Shown piece after piece: positions 1 to 9,438 of a stretch of DNA of 64,000 bases (within the stretch, counting starts at the first letter, position 1; the number at the start of each line of letters is the position of its first letter). This DNA comes from JANTGF01 sp963750735. Lineage in GTDB: Bacteria > Bacteroidota > Bacteroidia > Bacteroidales > VadinHA17. The position numbers and the translations under genes were made by a program. The stretch is taken from contig CAVVRY010000001.1 in assembly GCA_963750735.1 (NCBI GenBank), positions 124,001 to 188,000 of the forward strand. Reading direction: 5' to 3'. The notes beneath the pieces were generated by a model. The model was not told the DNA's origin. It did no database searches and worked only from the letters and a program-made list of their open reading frames with translations.

Positions 1-1494
1 ATTGATGGCTTTCAGACATCTTCCATTGAAAAGGAAATTAATATGGGATGGGGATATGAAAGTGTAAATGCAATGGCTAAACACTGGCCAGGCGGGGGAG
101 CTGGAGAAGGTGGAAGAGATGCTCATTATGGTTTTGGTAAATATGCAGTATTTCCTGGCAATAGTTTGCAGATGCATATGAAGCCATTTATTGAAGGGGC
201 CTTTAAGCTAAAAAGCGGAACAAAAATGACCTCTGCTATTATGCCGTATTATACAATTTCTTACAATCAGGATCCTAGTGGGGAAAATGTTGGCAATGCT
301 TTTAGTAAATACTTTATAACTGATATGTTGAGGGGTAAATACGGATTTGATGGTGTTGTTTGTACAGATTGGGGAGTTACTAATAACGATGCAGGTATGG
401 CAGTTTTTGGCAGAACACCCTGGGGAGTTGAACAGCTGACTGTTGCAGAAAGACACTACAAAGTACTAATGGCTGGTTGTGACCAGTTTGGAGGGAACAA
501 CGATGCCGGACCCGTGCTGGAAGCCTACGAGTTAGGAATTCAAGAATTTGGTGAAGAGTTCATGAATATTCGTTTTAAGCAATCTGCAGTCAGACTTCTA
601 AAAAATATTTTTAGAGTTGGCCTGTTTGAGAATCCTTACCTTGATGTTTCTGAAACTAAAAGCATTGTTGGCAAGCCTGAATTTATGGAAGCAGGTTACC
701 ATGCTCAGCTAAAATCTGTTGTTATGCTTAAAAATAAAGCCAATGTTCTTCCTGTAAAAAAGGAAAAAACGGTTTTTATCCCTAAAAGATTTGCTCCGGC
801 ATCAAGGAATTTCTTTGGAGGTGTAACTCCGGAACGATGGGAAGTTCCATTAAACATTGATTTGGCATCAAAGTACTTTAAGGTGACAGATAATCCTGAA
901 GAAGCAGACATTGCCTTAGTTGTAATCAACAGTCCTGAAAATGGCCGTACTGCCGGTTATAGTGAAGATAATGCGAAAAAAGGAGAAAACGGATTTCTAC
1001 CAATAAGCCTACAGTACGGTAGTTATATTGCCAGCGAAGGACGCGATCCCAGCCTTGCAGGTGACCCGAGAGAAGGTGACGTACTCAATCGCACCTATAA
1101 AAACAAAACGGTAAAAGCACAGAATTCCACAGACCTTGACCTGGTTTTAAAAACCAAAAAAGAAATGAATGGCAAGCCTATAATTGTTGTCATTAAAATG
1201 TCAAATCCAACAATTGTGGAAGAGTTTGAGAAGGAAATTGATGCATTATTAGTCAATTTCAGAATCCAGGATCAGGCATTACTTGATGTTATTTCAGGAG
1301 CATTTGAACCAACAGGCTTGTTGCCCCTTCAGATTCCCGCAAACATGAGCACTGTTGAAGCACAGCACGAAGATGTACCATTTGATATGAAAGCTCATAT
1401 AGATTCGGAAGGGAATGTATATGATTTTGCTTTTGGACTAAACTGGAGTGGACTAATTCAAGATACCAGAACCAATAAATATAGTAAACAATAG
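1..1494 (+). CDS. Glycoside hydrolase family 3 (beta-glucosidase-like), 5' end outside window
   Basis: The reading frame is open from base 1, so the gene starts upstream and only its C-terminal ~498 residues are visible. The visible part begins in the GH3 N-terminal TIM barrel: a KHWPGG block (family KHFPG) near visible residue 27, and the catalytic nucleophile Asp in the TDWG block at bases 367-369. The second GH3 domain follows and ends in a normal stop. GH3 enzymes remove terminal beta-linked glucose, xylose or related sugars, usually in the periplasm or outside in Bacteroidota. A GH26 mannanase lies 1.3 kb downstream, which suggests hemicellulose use. Family assignment is firm; substrate is not. 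The internal ATG at 43 is not the true start. Confidence 0.9.
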   Translation: MDGFQTSSIEKEINMGWGYESVNAMAKHWPGGGAGEGGRDAHYGFGKYAVFPGNSLQMHMKPFIEGAFKLKSGTKMTSAIMPYYTISYNQDPSGENVGNAFSKYFITDMLRGKYGFDGVVCTDWGVTNNDAGMAVFGRTPWGVEQLTVAERHYKVLMAGCDQFGGNNDAGPVLEAYELGIQEFGEEFMNIRFKQSAVRLLKNIFRVGLFENPYLDVSETKSIVGKPEFMEAGYHAQLKSVVMLKNKANVLPVKKEKTVFIPKRFAPASRNFFGGVTPERWEVPLNIDLASKYFKVTDNPEEADIALVVINSPENGRTAGYSEDNAKKGENGFLPISLQYGSYIASEGRDPSLAGDPREGDVLNRTYKNKTVKAQNSTDLDLVLKTKKEMNGKPIIVVIKMSNPTIVEEFEKEIDALLVNFRIQDQALLDVISGAFEPTGLLPLQIPANMSTVEAQHEDVPFDMKAHIDSEGNVYDFAFGLNWSGLIQDTRTNKYSKQ

Positions 1495-1694
1495 CAAAGC
1501 TTTAAATTATTTGTTAATTGGCTAATTCTCTTTCCAAAGAAGTGAAATAGCCATAATTTTCCTATTTTCAACACAAAAAACTGATGCCTTTGTTAAATAA
1601 GATAGAACCTATACCTCGTCTAAAGAATAAAGTAGTTAACTTTACCAATTAAAGTTGAGCGAACGAATAAGTTGATTAACATAAATATTTAAGA

Positions 1695-2141
1695 ATGGGG
1701 AAATCTCAAGAAACATTTAACAAAAAGGAAAAAGAAAAAAAACGTTTGAAGAAAAGGCTGGATAAGCAAAAAAAACGAGAACAACGCAAAACAAGATCAG
1801 AAGAGGGCGGAGTGGATAGTATGATGGCCTATGTGGATGAAGATGGTAACATTACTGATACTCCACCGGATTTAACAAATAAAAAGAAGATCAATCCGAA
1901 GAACATTGAAATTAGTATTCCAAAAAAGGAGAAGGAAGATTTACCTGCTATAAGAACGGGCAAAGTTGAATTCTATAATGATTCAAAAGGCTTTGGCTTC
2001 ATCAAAGAAACAGGAACCCAGGAAAAATACTTTTTTCATGTAAATGGAACGCTGGAAGAAGTTTGGGAAAACGATAAAGTTACTTTTGAGATTGAAAGAG
2101 GACTCAAAGGCATGAATGCAGTTCGTGTTAAGAAAGCATAA
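1695..2141 (+). CDS. Cold-shock domain protein with lysine-rich N-terminal extension
   Basis: 148 residues. The first ~35 residues are very rich in Lys, Glu and Arg and look like a basic helix. The last ~65 residues form a cold-shock domain with the RNP1-like core KGFGFI and the RNP2-like YFFHVN, so single-stranded RNA or DNA binding is expected. Canonical CspA proteins are ~66-70 residues; the N-terminal extension is a form common in Bacteroidota. A 200-bp gap separates it from the GH3 gene, and it converges on the SnoaL-like gene. Role (RNA chaperone, translation under stress) is inferred from the family. Confidence 0.88.
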   Translation: MGKSQETFNKKEKEKKRLKKRLDKQKKREQRKTRSEEGGVDSMMAYVDEDGNITDTPPDLTNKKKINPKNIEISIPKKEKEDLPAIRTGKVEFYNDSKGFGFIKETGTQEKYFFHVNGTLEEVWENDKVTFEIERGLKGMNAVRVKKA

Positions 2142-2186
2142 ACTTCATAGCCTAAAAAAAATCTTTTTCTGCTTGATCAATACATT

Positions 2187-2600
2187 TTAAGGCCTGAAAG
2201 CTGAAATTATATCTGAAGTATCATAATAATGACGATGCCGGACAATTTTACCATCATGAATGGTGAAAATCATAATCCAATCATGTCCATATTTTTTGCC
2301 TGTTAGCCTGCTCATTCCCTGGTTTCGACCCTCAACCACCAACTTATCTCCCTGTGCAACAAAACCTTTAATCTCAAACTTCTCAGGTTGAACTTTCTTG
2401 TTTAATTCCTGGAAAAACTCCATGACTTCCTTTTTGTTGTGGCATGGTTTAGCCCATGAAATTTCTTCCGATTGATTTTGCGTGACAGGAGATTGCCAAT
2501 CAACCTCATCCTCTATCATATTCATAGCAGTTTGCAAATCACCACGGCCAAAAGCAGCAATGTGATCCTTAATAAGTTGAATATTTTCTTGTTCTATCAT
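2187..2600 (-). CDS. SnoaL-like / NTF2-like small protein
   Basis: 137 residues without a signal peptide. The pattern fits the SnoaL-like polyketide-cyclase fold of the NTF2 superfamily: an N-terminal helix (LIKDHIAAFGRGD), a D-W pair in EDEVDWQSP, and C-terminal beta strands ending HDGKIVRHRHYYD. Such proteins may bind or isomerise small hydrophobic molecules, but many have no known substrate. It stands alone, transcribed toward the cold-shock gene, with a good Bacteroidota promoter just upstream (2671-2702). Function beyond the fold is not predictable. Confidence 0.8.
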   Translation of the reverse strand: MIEQENIQLIKDHIAAFGRGDLQTAMNMIEDEVDWQSPVTQNQSEEISWAKPCHNKKEVMEFFQELNKKVQPEKFEIKGFVAQGDKLVVEGRNQGMSRLTGKKYGHDWIMIFTIHDGKIVRHRHYYDTSDIISAFRP

Positions 2601-2670
2601 GACTAATTATTTAAATTTTAGAGGTTAGAACTTCAACCTTGAACTAATAATGAAATCCGTCCAATTACAT

Positions 2671-2702
2671 CAAATTTACCTTAAATAATACCCAAAGTCA
2701 AA
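2671..2702 (-). promoter_or_regulatory. Bacteroidota-type promoter for the SnoaL-like gene
   Basis: On the minus strand, TTTG (2699-2702) is followed after exactly 20 bases by TAAATTTG (2671-2678). This matches the Bacteroidota sigma-ABfr consensus TTTG-N19..21-TAnnTTTG at every fixed position. The start codon at 2600 lies about 70 bases downstream. Confidence 0.65.
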
Positions 2703-2758
2703 AAACAAAACTGAAGTAAATAAGAAAATAAAAACAATTATGACCAAATATTGATCCT

Positions 2759-2790
2759 TTGTAGAAATATCCAATAATTTTTACCTTTAG
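2759..2790 (+). promoter_or_regulatory. Bacteroidota-type promoter for the GH26 gene
   Basis: TTTG (2759-2762), a 20-base spacer, then TACCTTTA (2783-2790), one mismatch from TAnnTTTG. It sits 45 bases before the GH26 start and faces away from the SnoaL-like promoter, so the two genes are divergently transcribed. Confidence 0.5.
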
Positions 2791-2834
2791 AGCAGGCAAT
2801 ACTTTAAAGTTAGCGTATCCATAAATTCATTAAA

Positions 2835-3798
2835 GTGAAAATTAAAAAATTAGGATTCCTATTGGTTCTCCTGCTATTAATTTCAAACACATATGCCCAA
2901 TCGTCTCAGGTTTTGGTTTACATCTACAGCATTTCAGGTAAAAAAATTGTAGCTGGCCAGCACAACAAAGAGCCCAATTCTGATCCCGACATGTGGACAG
3001 AATATATTAAAGAAACTACAGGAAAATACCCGGGCTTATGGAGTGGGGATTTTTTATTTCAACAGGAGAACATTGATGAAAGATGGACCATGATTCATGA
3101 AGCAAAGGAGCAATGGGACAAAGGATGTATTATAAACTTAATGTGGCATGCCTGCCCTCCTGATGAAGGTGAGCCCTGCTAAGTGGGATCCGGGATTGCT
3201 TAATGCACAATTGGATGATGATCAATGGAAGGCCCTGATTACCAATGGAACTCCTCTCAACAAAATATGGAAAGAAAGGATGGATGACATTGCAATTTAT
3301 CTCCAATATTTGGAGGATAATGGTGTGGAAGTTCTATTCAGACCTTTGCATGAAATGAACCAGAGAAAGTTCTGGTGGGGGGGCAGGCCCGGGCCTGATG
3401 GCACTGCTGAACTATTCCGGATTATTCATAATTATTTCACCAAAACTAAAGGCCTGTCTAACATTATTTGGGTATGGGATATGCAGGATATGAGCAGGGA
3501 TTTTGAAGCTTATAATCCGGGCAATGAATATTGGGATATATTTGGTTTTGACATCTATGATCAAGGGTACGATCCTTCCTGGTATAACTACATTCTTCCT
3601 ATTGTTGGTGATAAGCCAATGGCAATTGGAGAATGTTCTAAGTTACCCGGGCCGGATGTTATAGCTTCACAACCTCGATGGGTATTCTTTATGCCATGGG
3701 CCGAGCTGGTGAAAGAAAGTAATTCAACCGAAGAAATAATAATGATTTATAAGGATCCGAAAGTTATAACAAGGGATGAGATGCCAGGCTGGAAGTAA
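2835..3798 (+). pseudogene. GH26 endo-beta-1,4-mannanase, reading frame broken once
   Basis: Two overlapping frames together give one ~320-residue GH26 protein. The first carries a signal peptide (hydrophobic core LLVLLLLISN) and the GH26 start, including GQHN and NLMWHACPP. The second continues at WDPGLLNAQL. The acid/base Glu lies in LFRPLHEMN (codon 3352-3354) and the nucleophile Glu in AIGECS (3631-3633), so both catalytic residues are kept. The frames join if one base is removed between 3174 and 3180, either a C of the CCC run or the T that creates the TAA stop. Expected job: secreted or periplasmic cleavage of beta-mannan. A sequencing insertion is as likely as a true mutation, since the protein is otherwise intact. 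Confidence 0.85.
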
Positions 3799-3881
3799 AT
3801 AACATCTCAATTATAATAATATGCTTATAAGCCCCTGCATACAGCATGAAATTACAAGTATTCATAACAGAAAGAATAGAA

Positions 3882-4638
3882 ATGAAAAATAACTTTATCG
3901 TTGCTCTTACTATACTATTTTTTAGTCTTGTTTCAGTAACCAGTTTTGCTCAGGAAGGGAAAGATTCTCTAAAAATACTGTTTGTGGGTAACAGTTATAC
4001 TCATTTTGAAAATATGCCACAAATAGTTTCAATCATTTCAGACAATTCAAAAACAAAATTACTTACCAGGAAAAGTACTGTAGGAGGTGCCAGATTGCGT
4101 GAACATTGGTTGGGTGAAAGAGGTCTTAAAACTAAAGAAATGATTAAAAATGGAAATTTTGATATTGTTGTTCTTCAGGAATATAGTATGGGAGCAATTG
4201 ACCAACCGGATAGCCTCCTTAAATATTCAGGCCTATTCTGTGATTTTATTAAAGAAAATAAAGCCAAACCATATTTTTACCTGACCTGGGCCAGGGAAAA
4301 AGTTCCTCAATACCAGGAAATAATTAATAAAATTTATCTCAAGGCAGCCACTGACAAACGAGGCCAATATAGTTCCAGTTGGTAAAGCATGGGCACTGGC
4401 AAAACAGTACCGTCCTGATATCGAACTATTTAATCCGGATGGCAGTCATCCATCTGACCTGGGGGCTTTTCTTACTGCCTGCATATTTGTAGCAACTATT
4501 TTAGATGAAATACCAAATAAAATAAATGGAATATTCACGACCTATGATCTATATGGTGAATCTATTAAATTAATGGCAATTCATCCACTTGATGTGGCTT
4601 TTTGCATAAAAATAGCAGAGGAAACAGTTTTAAAGTGA
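3882..4638 (+). pseudogene. SGNH-type secreted hydrolase, frame broken once
   Basis: The start at 3882 is chosen because a signal peptide follows directly (FIVALTILFFSLVSVTSFAQ). The block-I catalytic Ser is in FVGNSYTH (residue ~38). The open frame ends at 4385 with a non-homologous tail, but the next frame continues with VPVGKAWALAK and the terminal DGSHPSDLGA block, whose Asp and His complete the SGNH triad, to a stop at 4636-4638. Removing one C of the CC at 4348-4349 joins both halves. Such enzymes are often carbohydrate esterases; lying 83 bases after the GH26 gene, a role in removing acetyl groups from mannan is plausible but unproven. Confidence 0.75.
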
Positions 4639-4686
4639 TACCTAATTCTTTGAGATGGGGATATAAATCTAAGGTAATCAGAATAT

Positions 4687-6105
4687 ATGGTGATAAATAG
4701 GCAAAACTTACTTCTTGTTTTCATCTATTTAACAGTATTTGCATTGTCCCTTTTGACAATTAAAAATGCCTTCTTCTGGGATACAATACAATTGGGTTCA
4801 AAACATGCCAATTTCTATTTCACTACAGATTTCTCATCTGTTTTATTACCAGACTCAATTGATAGCGGACACATTCCAGCATTTGGCATGTATTTGGCCT
4901 TAATTTGGAAAATTTTTGGTCGGACATTGATAATAAGTCATTTGGCCATGTTTCCTTTTATACTTGGCATTTTATGGCAATTACAAAAGTTAATATCAAA
5001 ATTTGTCAATAAAAAATATGTTGGATGGGCATTGCTGCTTGTTGTTTTAGATCCCACTCTGCTCAGTCAACTTACTCTGATTAGCCCTGATGTTTCTCTT
5101 GTATTTTTCTTCCTTTTAGGTTTGAACAGTATCCTGGAAAACAGGAAAAAGATCTTGTCCCTTGCCATTGTTTTGCTTTTTCTTACCAGTATGCGGGGCA
5201 TGATGGTTTCATTTTGCCTGTTCATATTTGATGCCATTATTAACATCAACTACTCAAAATCTATTAAAGATTCAATTACCTCTTTACTAAAAAGAAGCAT
5301 GGTATACCTGCCAGCTTTGATTATCTTCATTTCGTTCAGCATACTGCATTACGCCAAAAAAGGATGGATAGGGTTCCATGAAAACTCTCCCTGGGCTACT
5401 TTGTTTGAAAACGTCGGATTTAAAGGTTTCCTGGTTAATATTGGAATTCTTGGCTGGCGCCTGGTTGATTTTGGACGGATTGGAATATGGCTTGTGTTCT
5501 TCATTATACTTGCCAGATATAAAAGTCAAATTTTTACACAAGGAAAAAACCACCTGTTGGTTCAGATATTCTTAATTTTTTTAATCATTCTTCCTTTAAA
5601 TATGCTGTGGGCCACAAACCTGTTGGGACACCGCTATCTTATACCTGTTTACCTTACTTTTTCGTTTTTATGTGCCTCCATGCTTTTCTCTCAGCAAATT
5701 GACAAAAAACTAAGAGTTGCATTGGTTTCATTGTGGCTGGTGTCAGTTGTTGGCGGAAACTTTTGGGTTTATCCTGAAAAGATATCCCAGGGGTGGGATT
5801 CAACTCTCGCTCATTTACCATATTACAAAATAAGGCAACAAGCAATTGAATATATTGACGAGCAGGGGATTGACTTTAGTAGCGTTCAATCATTTTTTCC
5901 GAATGTTGCAATTGTAGATGATGTTGATTTAAATAATGATTACAGGCAGTTTATTGAATTTGACAATAGCTGTAACTATGTACTTTACTCCAACGCGTTT
6001 AATATTAGTGACGAGGATTATGACCTCATTAGAAACCATTACTCCGTAATAAAACAGTTTAAAAGCGGATTTGTTTATTTTGATATTTGTAAAAAAACAT
6101 ATTAG
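4687..6105 (+). CDS. Multipass membrane glycosyltransferase, GT-C / GT39-like
   Basis: 472 residues with about ten hydrophobic segments and a short C-terminal extracytoplasmic domain. The first loop after the first membrane segment carries acidic residues (FWDTIQ and PDSIDSGHIP), followed by an IWKIFGRTL stretch, a layout typical of GT-C enzymes (ArnT/PMT-like) that move sugars from polyprenyl-phosphate donors. The closest name would be 'glycosyltransferase family 39 protein'. Acceptor and donor cannot be told. It stands alone, between the SGNH gene and a 200-bp gap. Confidence 0.7.
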   Translation: MVINRQNLLLVFIYLTVFALSLLTIKNAFFWDTIQLGSKHANFYFTTDFSSVLLPDSIDSGHIPAFGMYLALIWKIFGRTLIISHLAMFPFILGILWQLQKLISKFVNKKYVGWALLLVVLDPTLLSQLTLISPDVSLVFFFLLGLNSILENRKKILSLAIVLLFLTSMRGMMVSFCLFIFDAIININYSKSIKDSITSLLKRSMVYLPALIIFISFSILHYAKKGWIGFHENSPWATLFENVGFKGFLVNIGILGWRLVDFGRIGIWLVFFIILARYKSQIFTQGKNHLLVQIFLIFLIILPLNMLWATNLLGHRYLIPVYLTFSFLCASMLFSQQIDKKLRVALVSLWLVSVVGGNFWVYPEKISQGWDSTLAHLPYYKIRQQAIEYIDEQGIDFSSVQSFFPNVAIVDDVDLNNDYRQFIEFDNSCNYVLYSNAFNISDEDYDLIRNHYSVIKQFKSGFVYFDICKKTY

Positions 6106-6303
6106 CTGAATCTCAATATCTACATGGGCAAGTCATTGAATAATCCGTGTTAAGATCACTTGAAATAAGTTATAACTTAATAAATAATTTATTACTCATT
6201 ACATACCAATATAGTATATATTAGTTAATTTTATCATACAAAGTTGACTGGGAAAATAAGTTGGCACAATTTCTAGATTCAATTGATTTGTAACCTTTTT
6301 TTC

Positions 6304-7815
6304 ATGATTTCTAAAAAGCATTTACCAATAATATATTTCTTTCTAGGCTTCGGCATTTTTATGTTTACGAGGTTGAGCAAATTGGTCCCGTCTATAGACA
6401 TTGCAATAGTATTAGCCCCAATCCTCATTCTAAGGTTTATAAGGACTCAACCTGCAAAAAGAGGTATCTGGTTGACACTAATTGGATTTATTTTGAGTAT
6501 GAATATTGCACTTTGGGGATTATTCGAGTTCGATGAAGCATGGATGACTATATTTTTCGGTCTGATCAGAAGTACACTTTTAGCCATTATTTGGTTTCTG
6601 CCTTTTATGTTCGATCGAATGATTTACCCAAAATTCAGTAATAAAGGTGTATGGTCTACCTTAATCTTTCCCACCATAACAACTGCCATTTTCTTTCTAT
6701 CATCACTGGAAGGCCCGTTTGATGACGGGTCAGGAACTATAAGTTCGTTTGGTTATGGTTATGGAACATTAGCGTTTATACAGGCACGTTCATTATTTGG
6801 AATTTGGATACTTGTTTTCATTCACTCATGGTTATTTTCAATTGTTAATTATTTCTGGGAAAATCAGTTCAAGTGGATAAAAATCAAAAAGTTAGCAATA
6901 ATTTATTCTTCTGTTTTATTATCGATCTTTTTATTTGGGTTGGCAAAAACTTCTTCGCTTTTAAGTTCAAAATCAGATACCGTAAAAATTGCAGCAGTTG
7001 TTCTTATACCTGAAGATGGTGAAGCTATTCCTATGTCCAGGATTTTTGATTCAAGAACAACTTCACCTTTTGAACAAACGATATCAAGAATTGAAGGATT
7101 AACAAAAAAAGCAGTTGAAGATGGAGCAAAAATTGTTTCTTTTCAAGAATTTGCAATGGTTATTAACCAGGAAGATGAAAGCAAGCTAAGAGAACAATAC
7201 AAGAGAATAGCTAAAGAAAAAAACACTTTTTTAAGTATAACATATGCATATTTTTCAAAAGAAGGAAAAGGTGAGAACAAACACCTTTTTATTAATGGAA
7301 ACGGAGAAATACTTTTAGATTACACAAAAAGGTATCTTCTTGGTTTGGGACCTTTTGGGGAATCAGGTGTATTTAACAAAGGACCTGAAATTATCCAATC
7401 AGTTGAAACTCCCTATGGCAAAATAGGAATCAGTATTTGTAGAGATATGGGTTTCCCTTCTTTTTTAAGACAAGCCCCAAAAGATAATGTTGATATAATG
7501 CTCTCACCTTCGTATGATTGGCCCAAAAGTCCTACTGCCTGGTATCTTACAAGTACCATAGAAAATGGATTTTCGTTTGTTCGGCCTACTTATAACGGAT
7601 ATTCTTATGCTGCAGATTATCACGGTAAAGAATTAGCCCACATGGATTCTGACCAAACAGAAGAAGGTATAATGTATTCCGATATTCCTGTTAAAGGTAT
7701 TAAAGTTCTGTATCCGATACTTGGAGATTTGTTAGGGTGGTTAAGCGTCATAATGATGTTTGTACTTATTGGTTTGGTGTTCTTCAAAAAAAAATGGTTA
7801 AGTCTGACAAATTAG
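6304..7815 (+). CDS. Membrane carbon-nitrogen hydrolase, apolipoprotein N-acyltransferase-like
   Basis: The ATG at 6304 is preferred over the upstream TTG at 6283. About 220 residues of membrane segments precede a nitrilase-fold domain, and a last membrane helix closes the protein, which is the Lnt plan. The Glu-Lys-Cys triad is visible: Glu ~282 in SFQEFAM, Lys ~342 in DYTKRYL, Cys ~379 in GISICRDMG. Lnt adds the third acyl chain to lipoproteins. Bacteroidota usually carry a separate, more canonical Lnt, so this copy in an accessory stretch may be a paralogue with another acyl or amide substrate. Family call firm, exact reaction uncertain. Confidence 0.75.
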   Translation: MISKKHLPIIYFFLGFGIFMFTRLSKLVPSIDIAIVLAPILILRFIRTQPAKRGIWLTLIGFILSMNIALWGLFEFDEAWMTIFFGLIRSTLLAIIWFLPFMFDRMIYPKFSNKGVWSTLIFPTITTAIFFLSSLEGPFDDGSGTISSFGYGYGTLAFIQARSLFGIWILVFIHSWLFSIVNYFWENQFKWIKIKKLAIIYSSVLLSIFLFGLAKTSSLLSSKSDTVKIAAVVLIPEDGEAIPMSRIFDSRTTSPFEQTISRIEGLTKKAVEDGAKIVSFQEFAMVINQEDESKLREQYKRIAKEKNTFLSITYAYFSKEGKGENKHLFINGNGEILLDYTKRYLLGLGPFGESGVFNKGPEIIQSVETPYGKIGISICRDMGFPSFLRQAPKDNVDIMLSPSYDWPKSPTAWYLTSTIENGFSFVRPTYNGYSYAADYHGKELAHMDSDQTEEGIMYSDIPVKGIKVLYPILGDLLGWLSVIMMFVLIGLVFFKKKWLSLTN

Positions 7816-7847
7816 GCCCTTAGTGTTTTTTAAAGTTAATAAAACTG

Positions 7848-7958
7848 TGCCCAACAATGGGCATAGTTCATTGGCGGGATAGTGATTTACGAGCCTTCGT
7901 TTTTCAAATTTCCCTATTTAATAACTTGATAAGTTTGAGTTTGAAAATCGCCAACGAA
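7848..7958. repeat. Intergenic nested inverted-repeat element
   Basis: TGCCCA/TGGGCA (7848-7863) forms a perfect 6-bp hairpin with a 4-base loop. It is followed by a long-range pair TTGGCG (7871-7876) / CGCCAA (7949-7954) and an inner pair TTTTCAAA (7901-7908) / TTTGAAAA (7940-7947). The element ends in an ATACC-CTAACC-GCACAATT segment (~7961-7986) resembling 12281-12306. It fills the 228 bp between the CN hydrolase and the next gene. It has the look of the long intergenic palindromes that separate cassette-like genes in Bacteroidota. Confidence 0.5.
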
Positions 7959-8043
7959 ACCATACCCTAACCACTTTGCACAATTTTCATTTCGATCTCT
8001 TTGATTATTGTTAACTTGCTATAGAAAATTAAAAACTGATGCC

Positions 8044-8631
8044 ATGAAAAAGGTTTACCTATTTTTCTTAATATTTTCAATTGTTTTTTTTAGCATTCAT
8101 GGGCAGACTGACATAGAGAAAGAAATTATTTCAGATTTAATTGAAGCAGAGTTTGGTTCTGTCACTGATGAATCAAGTATAAACGGGAAAGATCAAATGG
8201 ATAATTCTATCATTATTTTATCAGAAACTTTCACGCAAACAATTGATACAGTAGATGATCCATTGGTGAAATTTCTAAGAACAGGGTTAGCTGGTCTGGA
8301 TTCATTTACAATGAATGATTTCTTTAAAAAGAACCAGAGTTCTGTTAAGATTCCGGAATTCTGTTTGGACAAAATAAAGATGATATATCTGTCTAAGAAA
8401 AAATGGGATGAAATAATAAAAGGAGGAGGCTGGGCCCGGTATCATAGTATTTATGGATATATACCTACAATTTCATTATCAAGACCTGGAATTAATGAAT
8501 ATATGAATAAAGCCTTAATTTATTATGGTGCTATAAGTGATAAACTGGGAGGATCGGGATTTTATTTAATACTTGAAAAAGTAAATAACAAATGGATTGT
8601 AAAAGAGAAAATAATATCCTGGAGGTCATAA
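8044..8631 (+). CDS. Exported protein of unknown function
   Basis: The ATG at 8044 is chosen over 8008 because a clean signal peptide follows (KKVYLFFLIFSIVFFSIHG, cleavage near residue 20). The mature part (~175 residues) is mixed alpha/beta with no motif I recognise. It mentions WARYHSIYGY and a C-terminal WIVKEKIISW strand. No lipobox is seen, so a soluble periplasmic or secreted protein is expected. Flanked by a palindromic element upstream and a CPBP gene downstream. No function is proposed. Confidence 0.6.
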   Translation: MKKVYLFFLIFSIVFFSIHGQTDIEKEIISDLIEAEFGSVTDESSINGKDQMDNSIIILSETFTQTIDTVDDPLVKFLRTGLAGLDSFTMNDFFKKNQSSVKIPEFCLDKIKMIYLSKKKWDEIIKGGGWARYHSIYGYIPTISLSRPGINEYMNKALIYYGAISDKLGGSGFYLILEKVNNKWIVKEKIISWRS

Positions 8632-8733
8632 TAAAAAACTGAAATAAGGTAAATACTTATAACAAAAGCTAAACCAAAAGGAGTAAAACGCGTTTAGTTC
8701 CTCATTATAGAGCAATAGAGAAATCCGGGAATT

Positions 8734-9435
8734 ATGAATAAAACATTTCGAAATATATTAGCAATCAGCATTGCAATCTTACCAATCAATATCATAATGA
8801 TTTGGTATAGATTAACACAAACTGATAATTTCTCGACAACTGACATGATTGTTTATCCATTGATTTTTGGAGGTGGTATAAGCATTTTGATTTTATTTCT
8901 TAATAAATACCTGATAAAGGACACATTTAAAAAAACATTTAATTCTGGTAAAGGGACATGGTATTGGGATGCTTTAACAGGTTTAGGTTTAACTGTTATT
9001 TATTTTGCCATGTTCTTTTTAGAAAGAGCAACTCTTTATCAATGGATACCTAATCATAACCCACCAAATACTGAATTGATTGATACAATGATGGATTTGG
9101 CAAATAATCCCTTGCTAATGATTATTTGGTTTGGACCTGTATTATGGATTGGCATTGCACTTTTTGAAGAATTATCAAGAGTATTTTTATTAAAATGTTT
9201 GTGGAATGTAAATGACAACCAGAATTGGCATATTGCTGTAATCTTTTTTGCTTCTACATTAATCGGAGTAGCACATTTATATCAAGGGACTGCCGGAATA
9301 ATTTCCATAGGATTTAAAAGTGTAATTATGAGTTTTTACTTTTATAAATATCGCAGATTATTACCCTTAATCATTTCTCACGGTCTTTATGACGGAATAC
9401 AGTTTGCTTTTTTTGTAATGCAATTTCAAAATTAG
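8734..9435 (+). CDS. CPBP-family intramembrane metalloprotease
   Basis: 233 residues, about six membrane helices. The CPBP (Abi) motifs are in order: EELSR at residues 145-149 (family EExxR), a His in VAHLYQG near 181, and SHGLYDG with His ~216. These residues form the metal or active site of CAAX-prenyl-protease-like (Rce1-like) enzymes. In bacteria the family is linked to bacteriocin self-immunity and peptide maturation, but substrates are mostly unknown. The next gene begins 3 bases after the stop, so the two are cotranscribed. Confidence 0.75.
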   Translation: MNKTFRNILAISIAILPINIIMIWYRLTQTDNFSTTDMIVYPLIFGGGISILILFLNKYLIKDTFKKTFNSGKGTWYWDALTGLGLTVIYFAMFFLERATLYQWIPNHNPPNTELIDTMMDLANNPLLMIIWFGPVLWIGIALFEELSRVFLLKCLWNVNDNQNWHIAVIFFASTLIGVAHLYQGTAGIISIGFKSVIMSFYFYKYRRLLPLIISHGLYDGIQFAFFVMQFQN

Positions 9436-9438
9436 AAA

